From positions 31,523 through 95,522 of the forward strand of contig DXGV01000022.1 in the NCBI GenBank assembly GCA_019113745.1: a stretch of DNA of 64,000 nt, written 5' to 3'. Positions within the stretch are counted from its first letter, which is position 1, and every line of letters begins with the position of its first letter. The notes beneath the pieces were generated by a model, which was not told the DNA's origin, made no database searches, and was given only the letters and a program-made list of their open reading frames with translations. Of the stretch, positions 7,615-16,957 are shown piece after piece. The translations under genes were made by a program, and so were the position numbers. This DNA comes from Candidatus Blautia intestinavium. Lineage in GTDB: Bacteria > Bacillota > Clostridia > Lachnospirales > Lachnospiraceae.

Positions 7615-8765
7615 TTTTTTCTCCTTTCTGCGTTATCATAAATGTTCTCTGCTGCTTTCTTTTTTATCACAGTGTTATATATATCAGCTGTCATTTTTGC
7701 AGAAATAACCCAATTATACTTATTACTTGTAAGCCATGTGATCGAATCAATCATTCGATTAATTTTTTCCTGTGGCATGTTTGAAAACATGATCAATGCC
7801 TTCGCCAGAGATTCTGCATCCTCATTTTTGAACAAAATCCCTGTACTGCCTGAATCTGTTTCTTCTACAAAAACAGGAACATCACTTGCGATCACCGGTT
7901 TTTCAAAAGAATATGCCATCAGAAGCGCCCCGCTTCCATAAATCTCCCGATATGGAAATATACATGCGTCCGCCCAGTCAAATAGTTCCGGCAGTTCGTC
8001 ATCTTCTATTCTTCTGCGAACTAATTTTACACAATCTCCGATCCCTAAGTCATTGATCATATGTGCATAATCTGTTGTATCCTGATTGTCGTATTGCCGT
8101 CCGGCAATAATAAACTCCATATCTGAACGTTTCTCTTTCGGAATTTTGGAAACCGCCTGCAATAATACGTCTACTCCTTTATACCGCCGTATTACACCAA
8201 ACATCAGATAATGCTTTTTTTTATCAGCTTTTAAAACAGCCGGAATTTTCTTAACCTGATATGTACCATGAGGTATAACTGATATTGTGTCGTCTTCCAG
8301 ATTAAACACTTCTATCAGTCTCTTTTTACTTTGTTCATTATGTACAATCAAATGATCACATGCTTTATAAAAATCTCCATATAATTTTATATCCTTTCTA
8401 TCAGTCTCATGGGGCAGGACATTATGCACAGTATGGATCAGTTTTGCATGCATCTTTGTTTTCGTATATAATGGAATCTCCACCGCAGCATTTTTAAAAG
8501 TCTGAACATGGATCACCTGATATTTTTTGTTCTTAACCTCTTTCGCCAAAAAAAAGATTCCTTTCACATATTTGACAAACGCTTTTAGCTTATTTTTTTC
8601 TCCGCCAGCATACATAACTGCTTTCCGGTCAATCTTTTTTGCAAACTCTCCTGCATTGCTTTTGCATAAAACAGTAATATCCGCATATTCCGCTAATTCA
8701 TGACACAGTTCAGCGCTATATGTATTTCCCGGAGAAAAATGCTCTACCATTAAAATTTTCATCAT
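7611..8765 (-). CDS. Glycosyltransferase, GT4 family
   Basis: The protein has about 384 residues from ATGATG at 8765, preceded by AGAGGC. It has the GT-B fold: an N-terminal HFSPGNTYSAEL region, then YLMFGVIRRYKGVDVLL at the start of the second domain, and IFPYREIYGSGALLMA with ASDVPVFVE near the donor site. Members transfer an activated sugar with retention of configuration. The track start at 8813 would overlap the preceding gene and lacks a ribosome site, so the internal start is preferred. It lies between two other glycosyltransferases of the EPS operon. Confidence 0.88.
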   Translation of the reverse strand: MMKILMVEHFSPGNTYSAELCHELAEYADITVLCKSNAGEFAKKIDRKAVMYAGGEKNKLKAFVKYVKGIFFLAKEVKNKKYQVIHVQTFKNAAVEIPLYTKTKMHAKLIHTVHNVLPHETDRKDIKLYGDFYKACDHLIVHNEQSKKRLIEVFNLEDDTISVIPHGTYQVKKIPAVLKADKKKHYLMFGVIRRYKGVDVLLQAVSKIPKEKRSDMEFIIAGRQYDNQDTTDYAHMINDLGIGDCVKLVRRRIEDDELPELFDWADACIFPYREIYGSGALLMAYSFEKPVIASDVPVFVEETDSGSTGILFKNEDAESLAKALIMFSNMPQEKINRMIDSITWLTSNKYNWVISAKMTADIYNTVIKKKAAENIYDNAERRKK

Positions 8766-8797
8766 AAAAAGCCTCTGCATTTCTTTGATTACACTTG

Positions 8798-9844
8798 TTA
8801 TATCCCACGGCAATACTGGATTGCACTTATGAATCCCTGATACATTTTGTCTATCGTCACTTCTTCTTCATATTCTTTCTGGCACTCCTTCCGCATCTTT
8901 TGCAGAACGTCATCATTTTGAAGCAGATACAGCAGCTTCTGTTTATAGTCTTCTTCGTTTTTTGCAATAAATCCAGTTTTTCCCTCTTTCAGATAATAAA
9001 TCTCCGGAGGCTGGAATCCCTGCATAGTCACAACGGGCATGTTCCAGAATATCGCTTCGTTGATTCCCAGGCCTACGTTGACCGGAATGCTAAAAATGTC
9101 CCCCATCGCCCATATTTCTGTACCCTCTTCTCCATATTTTGTTCCCATATAATATAAATTGGAAACAGAATCAAACATTTCCTTAAGCGCAGGAGTAATA
9201 CCCGCTCCCATAACAACGACCGCCACATCCGGCATATCCGCCAGCGCGTTTAACAGAATTTCTATCCGTTTATTTTTCTTTAAACGGCTGATATACAGCA
9301 CTACCTTCTTTTCTTTTATACCATATTTCCTGCGGATTGTCTGCTTGTTATATTTTGACCTGTCAATATCGGAACAGTCCACCGTATTATAGGCTATGAA
9401 CAGTTTATGGCGATTTTTTTTCTGAAAATTCTCTGTCATTTCCGGCGTATATGTAATAAGGGCGTCGCAGCAGTTATGGATATGATGGTAAAGCATATTT
9501 TTTACAGGGTTGTGCGGATCCTGGTCGCTGACTCCCTTGTTCCAGAATATAACGGGAATTTTCTTCCTTTTGCAGTAATGAATAATAGGAATCTGGATTT
9601 TATCTTTCAGATGAAGAAACACAATAACCACAGCGGGCTTTAATTTTCTGATTACCGTCTCGTAACCTCTCGCCGACATTGGGAGGGTGTGCGCTGTAAA
9701 TTTAAAGTCATACCCTGCATTCTGGAATTCATTGGACAAAACATGAAATTCATATCCGTCCTGCATAAACCGGTCTACAAAATAATTATAAACTTTCTGC
9801 CTGTAGTGAAAAACATAATTTGAGATCAACAGTATTTTTTTCAT
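8798..9844 (-). CDS. Glycosyltransferase, GT4 family
   Basis: The 348-residue protein begins MKKILLISNYVFHYR. The C-terminal domain shows VVLYISRLKKNKRIEILL, a typical GT4 hinge, and LGINEAIFWNMPVVTM in the nucleotide-sugar site. Length fits the family. It should add a sugar in the cytoplasm to the lipid-linked unit. It is spaced nine bases from the CapK-like gene upstream in the same transcript. Confidence 0.86.
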   Translation of the reverse strand: MKKILLISNYVFHYRQKVYNYFVDRFMQDGYEFHVLSNEFQNAGYDFKFTAHTLPMSARGYETVIRKLKPAVVIVFLHLKDKIQIPIIHYCKRKKIPVIFWNKGVSDQDPHNPVKNMLYHHIHNCCDALITYTPEMTENFQKKNRHKLFIAYNTVDCSDIDRSKYNKQTIRRKYGIKEKKVVLYISRLKKNKRIEILLNALADMPDVAVVVMGAGITPALKEMFDSVSNLYYMGTKYGEEGTEIWAMGDIFSIPVNVGLGINEAIFWNMPVVTMQGFQPPEIYYLKEGKTGFIAKNEEDYKQKLLYLLQNDDVLQKMRKECQKEYEEEVTIDKMYQGFISAIQYCRGI

Positions 9845-9853
9845 AAATCCCTC

Positions 9854-11203
9854 TTACTGTACAGCAGTATTGTTTTCTGTGATGTAATTTACTATCCAGC
9901 TATATTTACCTCTTTTGCTCATAATAAGCTTATCAACAACCCGTATCTCTATTTTCAATATACCCTCGCACTTTCTCTCATAGTAATCATTTATAATTTT
10001 GAAATCATTGTCTGTGAGCGGACAATCTGCCATCACATCCAAATACGCCTTTCCAACCTCATACTGTACAAACTGATATAATTTAATCTTTTCAAATGGC
10101 GCAATACGGGCTGCCAGAGTACCTTTATATATTTTGACGCCGCCCCTGCCTATCAGGTATGTCTCTGACATTTTATGTCCTGAAATTTCAATCTGCCCCT
10201 GCTGATTATAAGTTACCACGTCGTCTGTCATATATCGGATCAGAGGCATTTTTCTGGAAAGGAATCCCGTACATACAATTCTGAACTTCTTCACATCACT
10301 GTTATCATTAACTGGAATCAATTCTGTGAATCCATATAATTCATTAAATTTATATCCTTCCGGATAAAGCTCCGCAAAAACGGCCCGTTCCGTATGTCCA
10401 TACCTGGCGACGGTTCTGCATCCGAAAGTCTTTTCCACATATTCTTTTATCTCAGGAGTATAATTATCCGCATAAAATTCCACAAATTTCACAGGCAGTT
10501 TTTTGTTATATTTCCGTACTAATTTCGCAAACACATAGATTGCCGATGGATATCCGGACAACACATCCGGCTTAAATTTATTTATATCCGCCCAGACAGA
10601 AGGGAACTCACTTTCTTTAAAAAGGCGGAACGGCGAGATCACGATCTCGTTTTTCATAGGTGAATAATAGTAATCCTGATCTTTATTATGGCCCCAAAAG
10701 GCAAGCGTTCGCGTTTTTCCAGAATCAAATCCGAATTTATTCAGATAATGAAGCACAAAAGCCCTTTCTTTGTAAATCGAATCTTTATCCAGCAAAATCC
10801 GAAAAGCTGTTCCTGTGCTTCCGGAAGTACGAGATTCATAGCACGCGATATTTTCCCTGGAATATAAATTTTCTCCTTCGCTGACAGCGATATTTTTATC
10901 GAGGAACGGAATAGCCTGCATTTCCTCCACATTTCTGAACTTGTACGGATCAAATTTTACTTTGTCAAACGTCCTTCTGTAGTACGGGACATTTTCATAG
11001 GCATAAATCAATGTTTGTTTTAATTTATTGAAAATAATCTCTTTTTTCTTCTCTTCTTCGAGATTTTCAAATTGATCTAACTCTGTATATGTTTTTTTGT
11101 ATACTTTATTTCTGATTAAAACTCTCTGGAACAAAGGAGCCAATAAATACTTTATTTCCTTTGGCATATTTTCATATAATATTTTTATTTTTTCATAATT
11201 CAT
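9854..11203 (-). CDS. CapK/PaaK-like adenylate-forming protein
   Basis: This protein of about 449 residues resembles phenylacetate-CoA ligase and the capsule protein CapK. The ATP loop SRTSGSTGTAF (about 130-140) and the YGHTER motif (about 270) are visible. Enzymes of this type activate carboxylates with ATP; CapK-like members in polysaccharide loci have no firmly assigned substrate, and attachment of an acyl or amino-acid substituent to the polymer is a common guess. ATG at 11203 is chosen, with a GGGGG tract about 11 bases upstream; a TTG six bases earlier is possible. Confidence 0.8.
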   Translation of the reverse strand: MNYEKIKILYENMPKEIKYLLAPLFQRVLIRNKVYKKTYTELDQFENLEEEKKKEIIFNKLKQTLIYAYENVPYYRRTFDKVKFDPYKFRNVEEMQAIPFLDKNIAVSEGENLYSRENIACYESRTSGSTGTAFRILLDKDSIYKERAFVLHYLNKFGFDSGKTRTLAFWGHNKDQDYYYSPMKNEIVISPFRLFKESEFPSVWADINKFKPDVLSGYPSAIYVFAKLVRKYNKKLPVKFVEFYADNYTPEIKEYVEKTFGCRTVARYGHTERAVFAELYPEGYKFNELYGFTELIPVNDNSDVKKFRIVCTGFLSRKMPLIRYMTDDVVTYNQQGQIEISGHKMSETYLIGRGGVKIYKGTLAARIAPFEKIKLYQFVQYEVGKAYLDVMADCPLTDNDFKIINDYYERKCEGILKIEIRVVDKLIMSKRGKYSWIVNYITENNTAVQ

Positions 11204-11265
11204 TGTCAAATCCCCCGCTGCAGTCAGTACCTTTACGTCTCGCAGGTTCTTATGTATTAACTTAC

Positions 11266-13140
11266 CTACGTTATTTTCTGCACCTGAATACAGGAAACAA
11301 GATAATTTCCGCCGAAATCCACCCTGACGCCCTGCGTTTCCCTTTTTATTCCATATTGAGACGAATACATTTTATTTTCTTTATATAAATTCATATAACC
11401 ACCGCATTTAAAATCTATTTTTATTATATATGTATTCCCCTGAACAATTACCTGCTTTTCCAGAATATCGACTTTAAGGCCCGGGGCAAAAACAAAATCC
11501 GCCTCTTTTTTCTGTTCTCCCTCCACAAAATCAGATATCACCAGTCTGTCTTTCTTATTAAAGCAAAATTCCCGTCTGTGTACAACCGGTTTATAACCAT
11601 TATGCTCTGCTTTCAAAATTATCTGGCTGTTTTCTTCAAAATCGGTAAGCCTGCATTCCGCCCTTCTGCCCCAAAGAAACGGCCCCAGCATTTCTGACTG
11701 GTCCCTGCCGTCCATACATACGGTATTATGATTTTCTGTCTTTCGAAATGCATTCCTGCTTTTAATATCACAGTGATAAATGTAAGTACCGGGATCCGCA
11801 AATACCGGCTGCCCTTCCACAAACATCTGAAAACTTAAGGCGTCCGCATGTCCATGGGCGGCAATACTTCCAAATCCCAGTTCCGCATGGTCAATATCGA
11901 TCAATATCTTTCTGTCTTCGCTTCTCAGGATTGTATTTCCGCCTTCACGATAGCATGCGCTGAGCGGCGGATGATAAACGGCTTTTCGGCAGGCCTCCTC
12001 TGTTTCATCACTGTCAAAAAGCCATTTCAGGTTTTCACATCGGATATCTTTTTCATTCGCGTAACGCGCCGGCAGAATATAACTGAAAAGTCCCAACACA
12101 TAAGGATAATAGTCCAGTCCGCCCTGCAGATCCAGGATTTTCCCTTCGTCGTTATCACCAAATTCCACGACTTCACCATAGTCGCCTGTACAGTCCGCCA
12201 CATAGCGGCACATTTTATCAAGCATCGTATTCCATATTTCCGGATATGCAATATGATTTTTATGGAAGAGCCGCATCGTCAGTCCCATGGCTTCCATATA
12301 AAACGCCTGGTAGTGCAGAGACAGTTCTCTATTAACGCCGTCTGGATAGTTCTGAAGCGGAAGTTCTTTTGTAAGTATTTCAGATGCCAGCTTGATCCAT
12401 GGAAAGTAACCGCAGAGTATACCGGTCTGTCCGATGGCGTAAGCTTCTACGATCAGATGATTATTTGCGGAAGAATATCGGGAATAATGCTTTGCGATAT
12501 AGTCTGCCATATTTATAATACCCGTTCTTATTTTTCCCTGTAATCCTGCCGCGTCTTTCATTCCGTCCAGAAAGCAGTATGTAAAGCACCAGTTGCTGCA
12601 TCGGATAGCGATTTCCATGACGCTTGTCCATGAAATTCCCCACAGAAAGGGATTTTTTTTATTCCAGTCATAAAAAAGCGTTTCCAGCTCATCTAAATAC
12701 TTTTTGTTTTCTGAAACCCTGTAGGCTTTTGCAAGTAAGGCAAACTGAAAGTGTCTGTTTAACTCCCAGTTTGTTCTGGCGTCGCCGATATCGTCTCTCT
12801 GTTTGTATTCCAGTTCATAAGAAAATCTTTCCGGCCATACCTGTGCCGTCTGAAATCCTGCGTTCCACTTCTGTTTATAAAAACTGTAATCATATCCCCC
12901 AAGGAGAGGGATCACTGTACTCATGGAAAATGTGGTGTTTTTCAGATTTAAGTGCATTTTTTCCGCATCTATCCTCAGATCCGTAAGTTTCGGATTGAAA
13001 ACCTTCCCCACTACTTCAGTTTTATTAGGTTTAAAGTAAACGGCTTCTTTTTTCTGTGTGATCTTCTGACCAGTTCTCCATACAACCTCCGGTATACTCA
13101 TTGCCCTGAGACGCCGGACAAGCCACATTACATCAGCCAT
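11266..13140 (-). CDS. Heparinase II/III-like polysaccharide lyase family protein
   Basis: The 624-residue protein has an N-terminal alpha/alpha-toroid (residues ~80-370, with SANNHLIVEAYAIGQ and LSLHYQAFYME) and a C-terminal beta-sandwich region (HADALSFQMFV, DPGTYIYHCD, KTENHNTV), the Hepar_II_III arrangement. Such enzymes cleave uronic-acid polymers, including alginate-type ones, by beta-elimination. No signal peptide is visible, so it may act on intermediates, as an odd modifier, or be exported in another way. It is embedded in the EPS operon next to the uronate-forming dehydrogenase. GAGGTGG precedes the ATG. Confidence 0.85.
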   Translation of the reverse strand: MADVMWLVRRLRAMSIPEVVWRTGQKITQKKEAVYFKPNKTEVVGKVFNPKLTDLRIDAEKMHLNLKNTTFSMSTVIPLLGGYDYSFYKQKWNAGFQTAQVWPERFSYELEYKQRDDIGDARTNWELNRHFQFALLAKAYRVSENKKYLDELETLFYDWNKKNPFLWGISWTSVMEIAIRCSNWCFTYCFLDGMKDAAGLQGKIRTGIINMADYIAKHYSRYSSANNHLIVEAYAIGQTGILCGYFPWIKLASEILTKELPLQNYPDGVNRELSLHYQAFYMEAMGLTMRLFHKNHIAYPEIWNTMLDKMCRYVADCTGDYGEVVEFGDNDEGKILDLQGGLDYYPYVLGLFSYILPARYANEKDIRCENLKWLFDSDETEEACRKAVYHPPLSACYREGGNTILRSEDRKILIDIDHAELGFGSIAAHGHADALSFQMFVEGQPVFADPGTYIYHCDIKSRNAFRKTENHNTVCMDGRDQSEMLGPFLWGRRAECRLTDFEENSQIILKAEHNGYKPVVHRREFCFNKKDRLVISDFVEGEQKKEADFVFAPGLKVDILEKQVIVQGNTYIIKIDFKCGGYMNLYKENKMYSSQYGIKRETQGVRVDFGGNYLVSCIQVQKIT

Positions 13141-13157
13141 AAGATTCCACCTCTGTT

Positions 13158-14531
13158 TTAAAATTCTGTTTTCATCATCGACCGTACAAGTTCTTCCTTC
13201 TGCGCCGGATTGGAATTAATATTTCCCCAGCTTATCCCCTCATAATTTCCCTCATAATCTAGCTCCTTATACTGGCGCGCAAGATCGACGATTGCTTTAT
13301 GGGGATATTTTTCAGGAATGCAGTCAAAATCTTTATCCCTGTTTGTGATAACCAGCACCTCGCACTGAGAGCAGACAGCATCCAGATCATCCGTGATCCT
13401 TTCATGAAGGTGAGGAAGCTTTGCCTCTATAAAGTCGGCGTTTGTGCCTGTCATCTGGGAGATGCGGACATTTTTATCATAAATAGAAAGCTCATATCCT
13501 TTTCCAAGCAGCGCTTCGGCAACGTCTATAATCGGGCTGTACCGCAGATCGTCCGTTCCCTCTTTGAAACTCAGACCCAGAATACCTATTTTTCGTTTTC
13601 CTTTGCTTTCGATTATTTCAAGCGCCTTCTTTTTCTGAAGCTCATTAGACGGATTGATCGCGCTGATCACCGGGACGTCTACATATAGATCATGGGCCAG
13701 CGTACGCAGTGCTTTGGAATCTTTTGGCAGACAGGATCCCCCGTAAGCAAATCCCGGTTTAAAGTAATAAGGCGAAATGTTCAACTGTCTGTCCTTACAG
13801 AAAATGTCCATCACTTTGTGACTGTCTATATTCATAGCTTTGCAGATGTTTCCAATCTCATTGGCAAAGACGATCTTCAGTCCATGATAGGTATTATTCA
13901 CATATTTCATGATTTCCGCCACTTCAATATCTGTTGCAATAAATTCCCCCGGAATATCCTTATACAGCTCCCGGAATTTTTTCTCCGCAGTTTCACTGTC
14001 TGTACCGATCAGCGTCAGGGGCGGATTCTTGTAATCCTGTACGGCAGTTCCTTCCCGCAAAAATTCAGGATTAGACACAACGGCAAAATCTTTGTTTCGT
14101 TTCTTTCCTGAGGACTGCTCAATGATGTCCCCCACTTTTTTATTCGTTCCCGGAAGAACCGTACTGCGGATGGCTATAATATGGAAGCTGTCTTTATGTC
14201 TGAGCGCTTCTCCGATCTGGCGGGCAGCTTCAAAAATATAGTCCAGATTCAGATGCCCTTCACGGGTACTGGGTGTTCCCACTACAATAAATGAAATTTC
14301 GGACTGGCTTACCGCGTACTGAGGATCCATCGTTGCCTCCAGAAGCCCCCTGTCATGCGCTTTCTTTACCAGTTCCCCGATTTCCGCTTCAATAATCGTC
14401 GGTTTTCCCTGATTGATCAGATTTACTTTATTTTCAGATATATCGTTCCCGATCACCCGGTGTCCCATATCCGCAAGACAGGCCGCTCCCACGCAGCCCA
14501 CATATCCCAGGCCAAACATACTGATGTCCAT
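13158..14531 (-). CDS. UDP-glucose/GDP-mannose 6-dehydrogenase, AlgD-like
   Basis: The protein has about 457 residues from ATG at 14531 after GAGGGG. It has an N-terminal Rossmann motif FGLGYVGCVGAAC, the central NPEFLREGTAVQDY block and the catalytic cysteine in FAYGGSCLPKD (about 265). Details such as NLINQGKPTI and NPPLTLIG look closer to GDP-mannose dehydrogenase (AlgD) than to UDP-glucose dehydrogenase, and the operon makes GDP-mannose, so formation of GDP-mannuronate is likely but inferred. It oxidises the sugar C6 alcohol to the acid using two NAD+. The track start at 14582 is upstream and lacks a good site. Confidence 0.87.
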   Translation of the reverse strand: MDISMFGLGYVGCVGAACLADMGHRVIGNDISENKVNLINQGKPTIIEAEIGELVKKAHDRGLLEATMDPQYAVSQSEISFIVVGTPSTREGHLNLDYIFEAARQIGEALRHKDSFHIIAIRSTVLPGTNKKVGDIIEQSSGKKRNKDFAVVSNPEFLREGTAVQDYKNPPLTLIGTDSETAEKKFRELYKDIPGEFIATDIEVAEIMKYVNNTYHGLKIVFANEIGNICKAMNIDSHKVMDIFCKDRQLNISPYYFKPGFAYGGSCLPKDSKALRTLAHDLYVDVPVISAINPSNELQKKKALEIIESKGKRKIGILGLSFKEGTDDLRYSPIIDVAEALLGKGYELSIYDKNVRISQMTGTNADFIEAKLPHLHERITDDLDAVCSQCEVLVITNRDKDFDCIPEKYPHKAIVDLARQYKELDYEGNYEGISWGNINSNPAQKEELVRSMMKTEF

Positions 14532-14610
14532 TTTTTCCCCTCTATGCCTTTCTTCTCTCATATCTACAGTTAACATTATCATACCACCTTTTCAGGCAGT
14601 CAGTTCCGGA

Positions 14611-16920
14611 TCATATCCAGGATACTAAAATTTTCACATTGCCGGATACTTTTACTTTTTCTCCTGCCTGCACAAAAAAGCTGTCTCCCGCAAAAGTCTT
14701 ATACTTTGCCTTCTGAACCTCCATTTCTCCTTCTCCCGACAGGCAGAGTACAGAAGCGAAATGACTGTTATCGATGTTAAATTCCACCTCATCCTGTACC
14801 TCAAAAACGATCACTTCAAAGAATTTACACCGGCTCACCACGGTTCCGGCAATAGTCGTCTCTGTATCAAATTCATACGGCTGATACCTGCTGTAGTCCA
14901 GCACATCCAAAGCCTTGGCAAGCTGCAGCTTTCTTACATTTCCATACCGGTCTTTCCGGTCATAATCGTAAAGCCGGTAGGTACAGTTGCTGCTCTGCTG
15001 CACTTCGCACAGCAGATTTCCCGCTCCCACCGCATGAACCGTACCGGCCGGGATAAAAAATACATCTCCCGGATGGGTGTACACTTTATTCAGAATTTCG
15101 GGAAGTGTATGATCCCGTATCCTCGTTTCGACCTCCTGTCTGTCGGTGGCTCTTTTAAACCCTACATAAACAAACGCGTCTTTTTCGCAGTCCAGGATAT
15201 ACCACATTTCACATTTTCCATACTCGCCTTCATGCTCCAGCGCATAGTCGTTGCCGGGATGTACCTGGATCGAAAGCATTTCCTTCGCGTCAATAAATTT
15301 CACCAGCAGCGGAAACGGTTCTCCCGGCTGAACTTTCCATCCCATTCCTTTCTTTCCGATGTTTGTCAGATAAGCGCCGAACGGAAGGCCTTTAAATCTG
15401 CCCGAATCCACGATACTCTGCCCTGCGGGATGCGCGGATAACTCCCAGCTTTCCGCTATCATATTCAGCTCGCTTTTTTTCCGGTACCGCTCCCGTATCT
15501 TTGTTCCGCCCCACAGGTAATCCTTAAAGGCCGGACGCAGCTTTACCACCGGCTCTCTCTTTACATCGGTAATAGATTTCTGTGTTGCGATATTGTCTTC
15601 CTCAAATATGGTATCGCCCAGAGCAATTTCAATAAAAACGGCATTGCCGTCTCCCACATTTGATATCTGGTGCTCTGTCCCCCTTGGAACACAAATATTG
15701 CTGTGCTCTCCATATTCATACTGCTGGTCATCCAGAATAACTACTACGTTCCCCTCTACAATGATCCAGTTTTCTTCCCGCATTTTATGCCTGTGAGGAA
15801 AAATGCTTTTCCCCGGAAAAAGCGTTACTTTTCGTACCCGGTATCCTGTTTCCGCCGTAATGTCTTCATAAAATCCCCAGCTTCGGAATGTTGTCGTACC
15901 TTTTTCCACATATTTCCTGAGTTCAGGATAACGGGAATAGATATCACTTATTTCACCGGCCTTTCCTTTTTTTCCTACATACACAACATCCTGTGTGTTG
16001 ACAACTGTCAGATCTTCAAGTCCGTCTACATATACAATCTGCGACCGGTTATCATTGACGATCATCGTACCTGGGCTTTTTTCCGCAATTCCAGTTCCTT
16101 TTGGATGATAAGCCGCTACTGTGAGATCATTCAGGCATGTAATATCCTTCCAGCCAAATTTCACGTCTACCACGCTTAAAAGACTGCTTCTTGCCATCAG
16201 AATTTTTTCTATCGAATCTCTGAATCTCGTATCCACAATATTTTTATATATAACAGATCCGGCCTGATTGTACTCAGATCTGTATAAGCTCTGGCAAAAA
16301 TCATAAAAATCAGGAGCCACCCTGCTTAATTCATTTTCATATGTTCCTTTTTCAAAGAGGTACATTCCGCTGTTGCGTAAATAATTTTCATCCGCGCAGA
16401 TATTCGCAAACCTCTCCCGGGACTTTGCAACAAATTCTGTTACTTCTTCGCCGCAGTGCCGGATAAATCCCATATAAGGCGACGCGTTTTTCTTCTCCAG
16501 CCCAAACGTCACGATCCTTCCCTGCTGTGCCAGATTCCTGGCTCTCGTAACTGCGTCTTTATAATTCCCCAGTCCTTCTTCTGAATCCAGCAGATGATTG
16601 GACGCCATAACAAAAACCAGTTCTGACATAGGAAGATCCCTGCAGGCTGCCGTGATCGCCGCAGCCGTTCCGAGAGGATTCTCCTCATAAATGCAGCGGT
16701 AAGCTGTTCCCTGAAAAACTGTCATCTGATTTTCCACAATATATCGGTTCTCAAACCCTGTAACAATAATAAATTCATCACAATACGGAAGATTCCTGGC
16801 TACTGTTTCCTGGAAAATCGAATGATTATTCTGTATTGGTATAAACTGCTTCGGATAATCCATCCTCGACAAAGGCCATAGCCTTTCTCCACGTCCGCCT
16901 GCAAGAATCAAACATTTCAT
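14611..16920 (-). CDS. Fused mannose-1-phosphate guanylyltransferase / cupin / mannose-6-phosphate isomerase
   Basis: This 769-residue fusion has three parts. Residues 1-~345 are a nucleotidyltransferase with GGRGERLWPLSR and YPKQF, which makes GDP-mannose. About 350-450 is a cupin (FPGKSIFPHRHKM, VPRGTEHQI) as in type II PMI-GMP enzymes. About 455-769 is a type I mannose-6-phosphate isomerase (LWGGTKIRE, QVHPGNDYAL, EMWYIL), a zinc enzyme linking fructose-6-phosphate to mannose-6-phosphate. Carrying both a type II-style cupin and a full type I isomerase is unusual. A separate guanylyltransferase lies upstream, so the step is duplicated. Confidence 0.88.
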   Translation of the reverse strand: MKCLILAGGRGERLWPLSRMDYPKQFIPIQNNHSIFQETVARNLPYCDEFIIVTGFENRYIVENQMTVFQGTAYRCIYEENPLGTAAAITAACRDLPMSELVFVMASNHLLDSEEGLGNYKDAVTRARNLAQQGRIVTFGLEKKNASPYMGFIRHCGEEVTEFVAKSRERFANICADENYLRNSGMYLFEKGTYENELSRVAPDFYDFCQSLYRSEYNQAGSVIYKNIVDTRFRDSIEKILMARSSLLSVVDVKFGWKDITCLNDLTVAAYHPKGTGIAEKSPGTMIVNDNRSQIVYVDGLEDLTVVNTQDVVYVGKKGKAGEISDIYSRYPELRKYVEKGTTTFRSWGFYEDITAETGYRVRKVTLFPGKSIFPHRHKMREENWIIVEGNVVVILDDQQYEYGEHSNICVPRGTEHQISNVGDGNAVFIEIALGDTIFEEDNIATQKSITDVKREPVVKLRPAFKDYLWGGTKIRERYRKKSELNMIAESWELSAHPAGQSIVDSGRFKGLPFGAYLTNIGKKGMGWKVQPGEPFPLLVKFIDAKEMLSIQVHPGNDYALEHEGEYGKCEMWYILDCEKDAFVYVGFKRATDRQEVETRIRDHTLPEILNKVYTHPGDVFFIPAGTVHAVGAGNLLCEVQQSSNCTYRLYDYDRKDRYGNVRKLQLAKALDVLDYSRYQPYEFDTETTIAGTVVSRCKFFEVIVFEVQDEVEFNIDNSHFASVLCLSGEGEMEVQKAKYKTFAGDSFFVQAGEKVKVSGNVKILVSWI

Positions 16921-16957
16921 TTTTATACACTTCCTGTTCTTTTTCGCATGATGTCTT

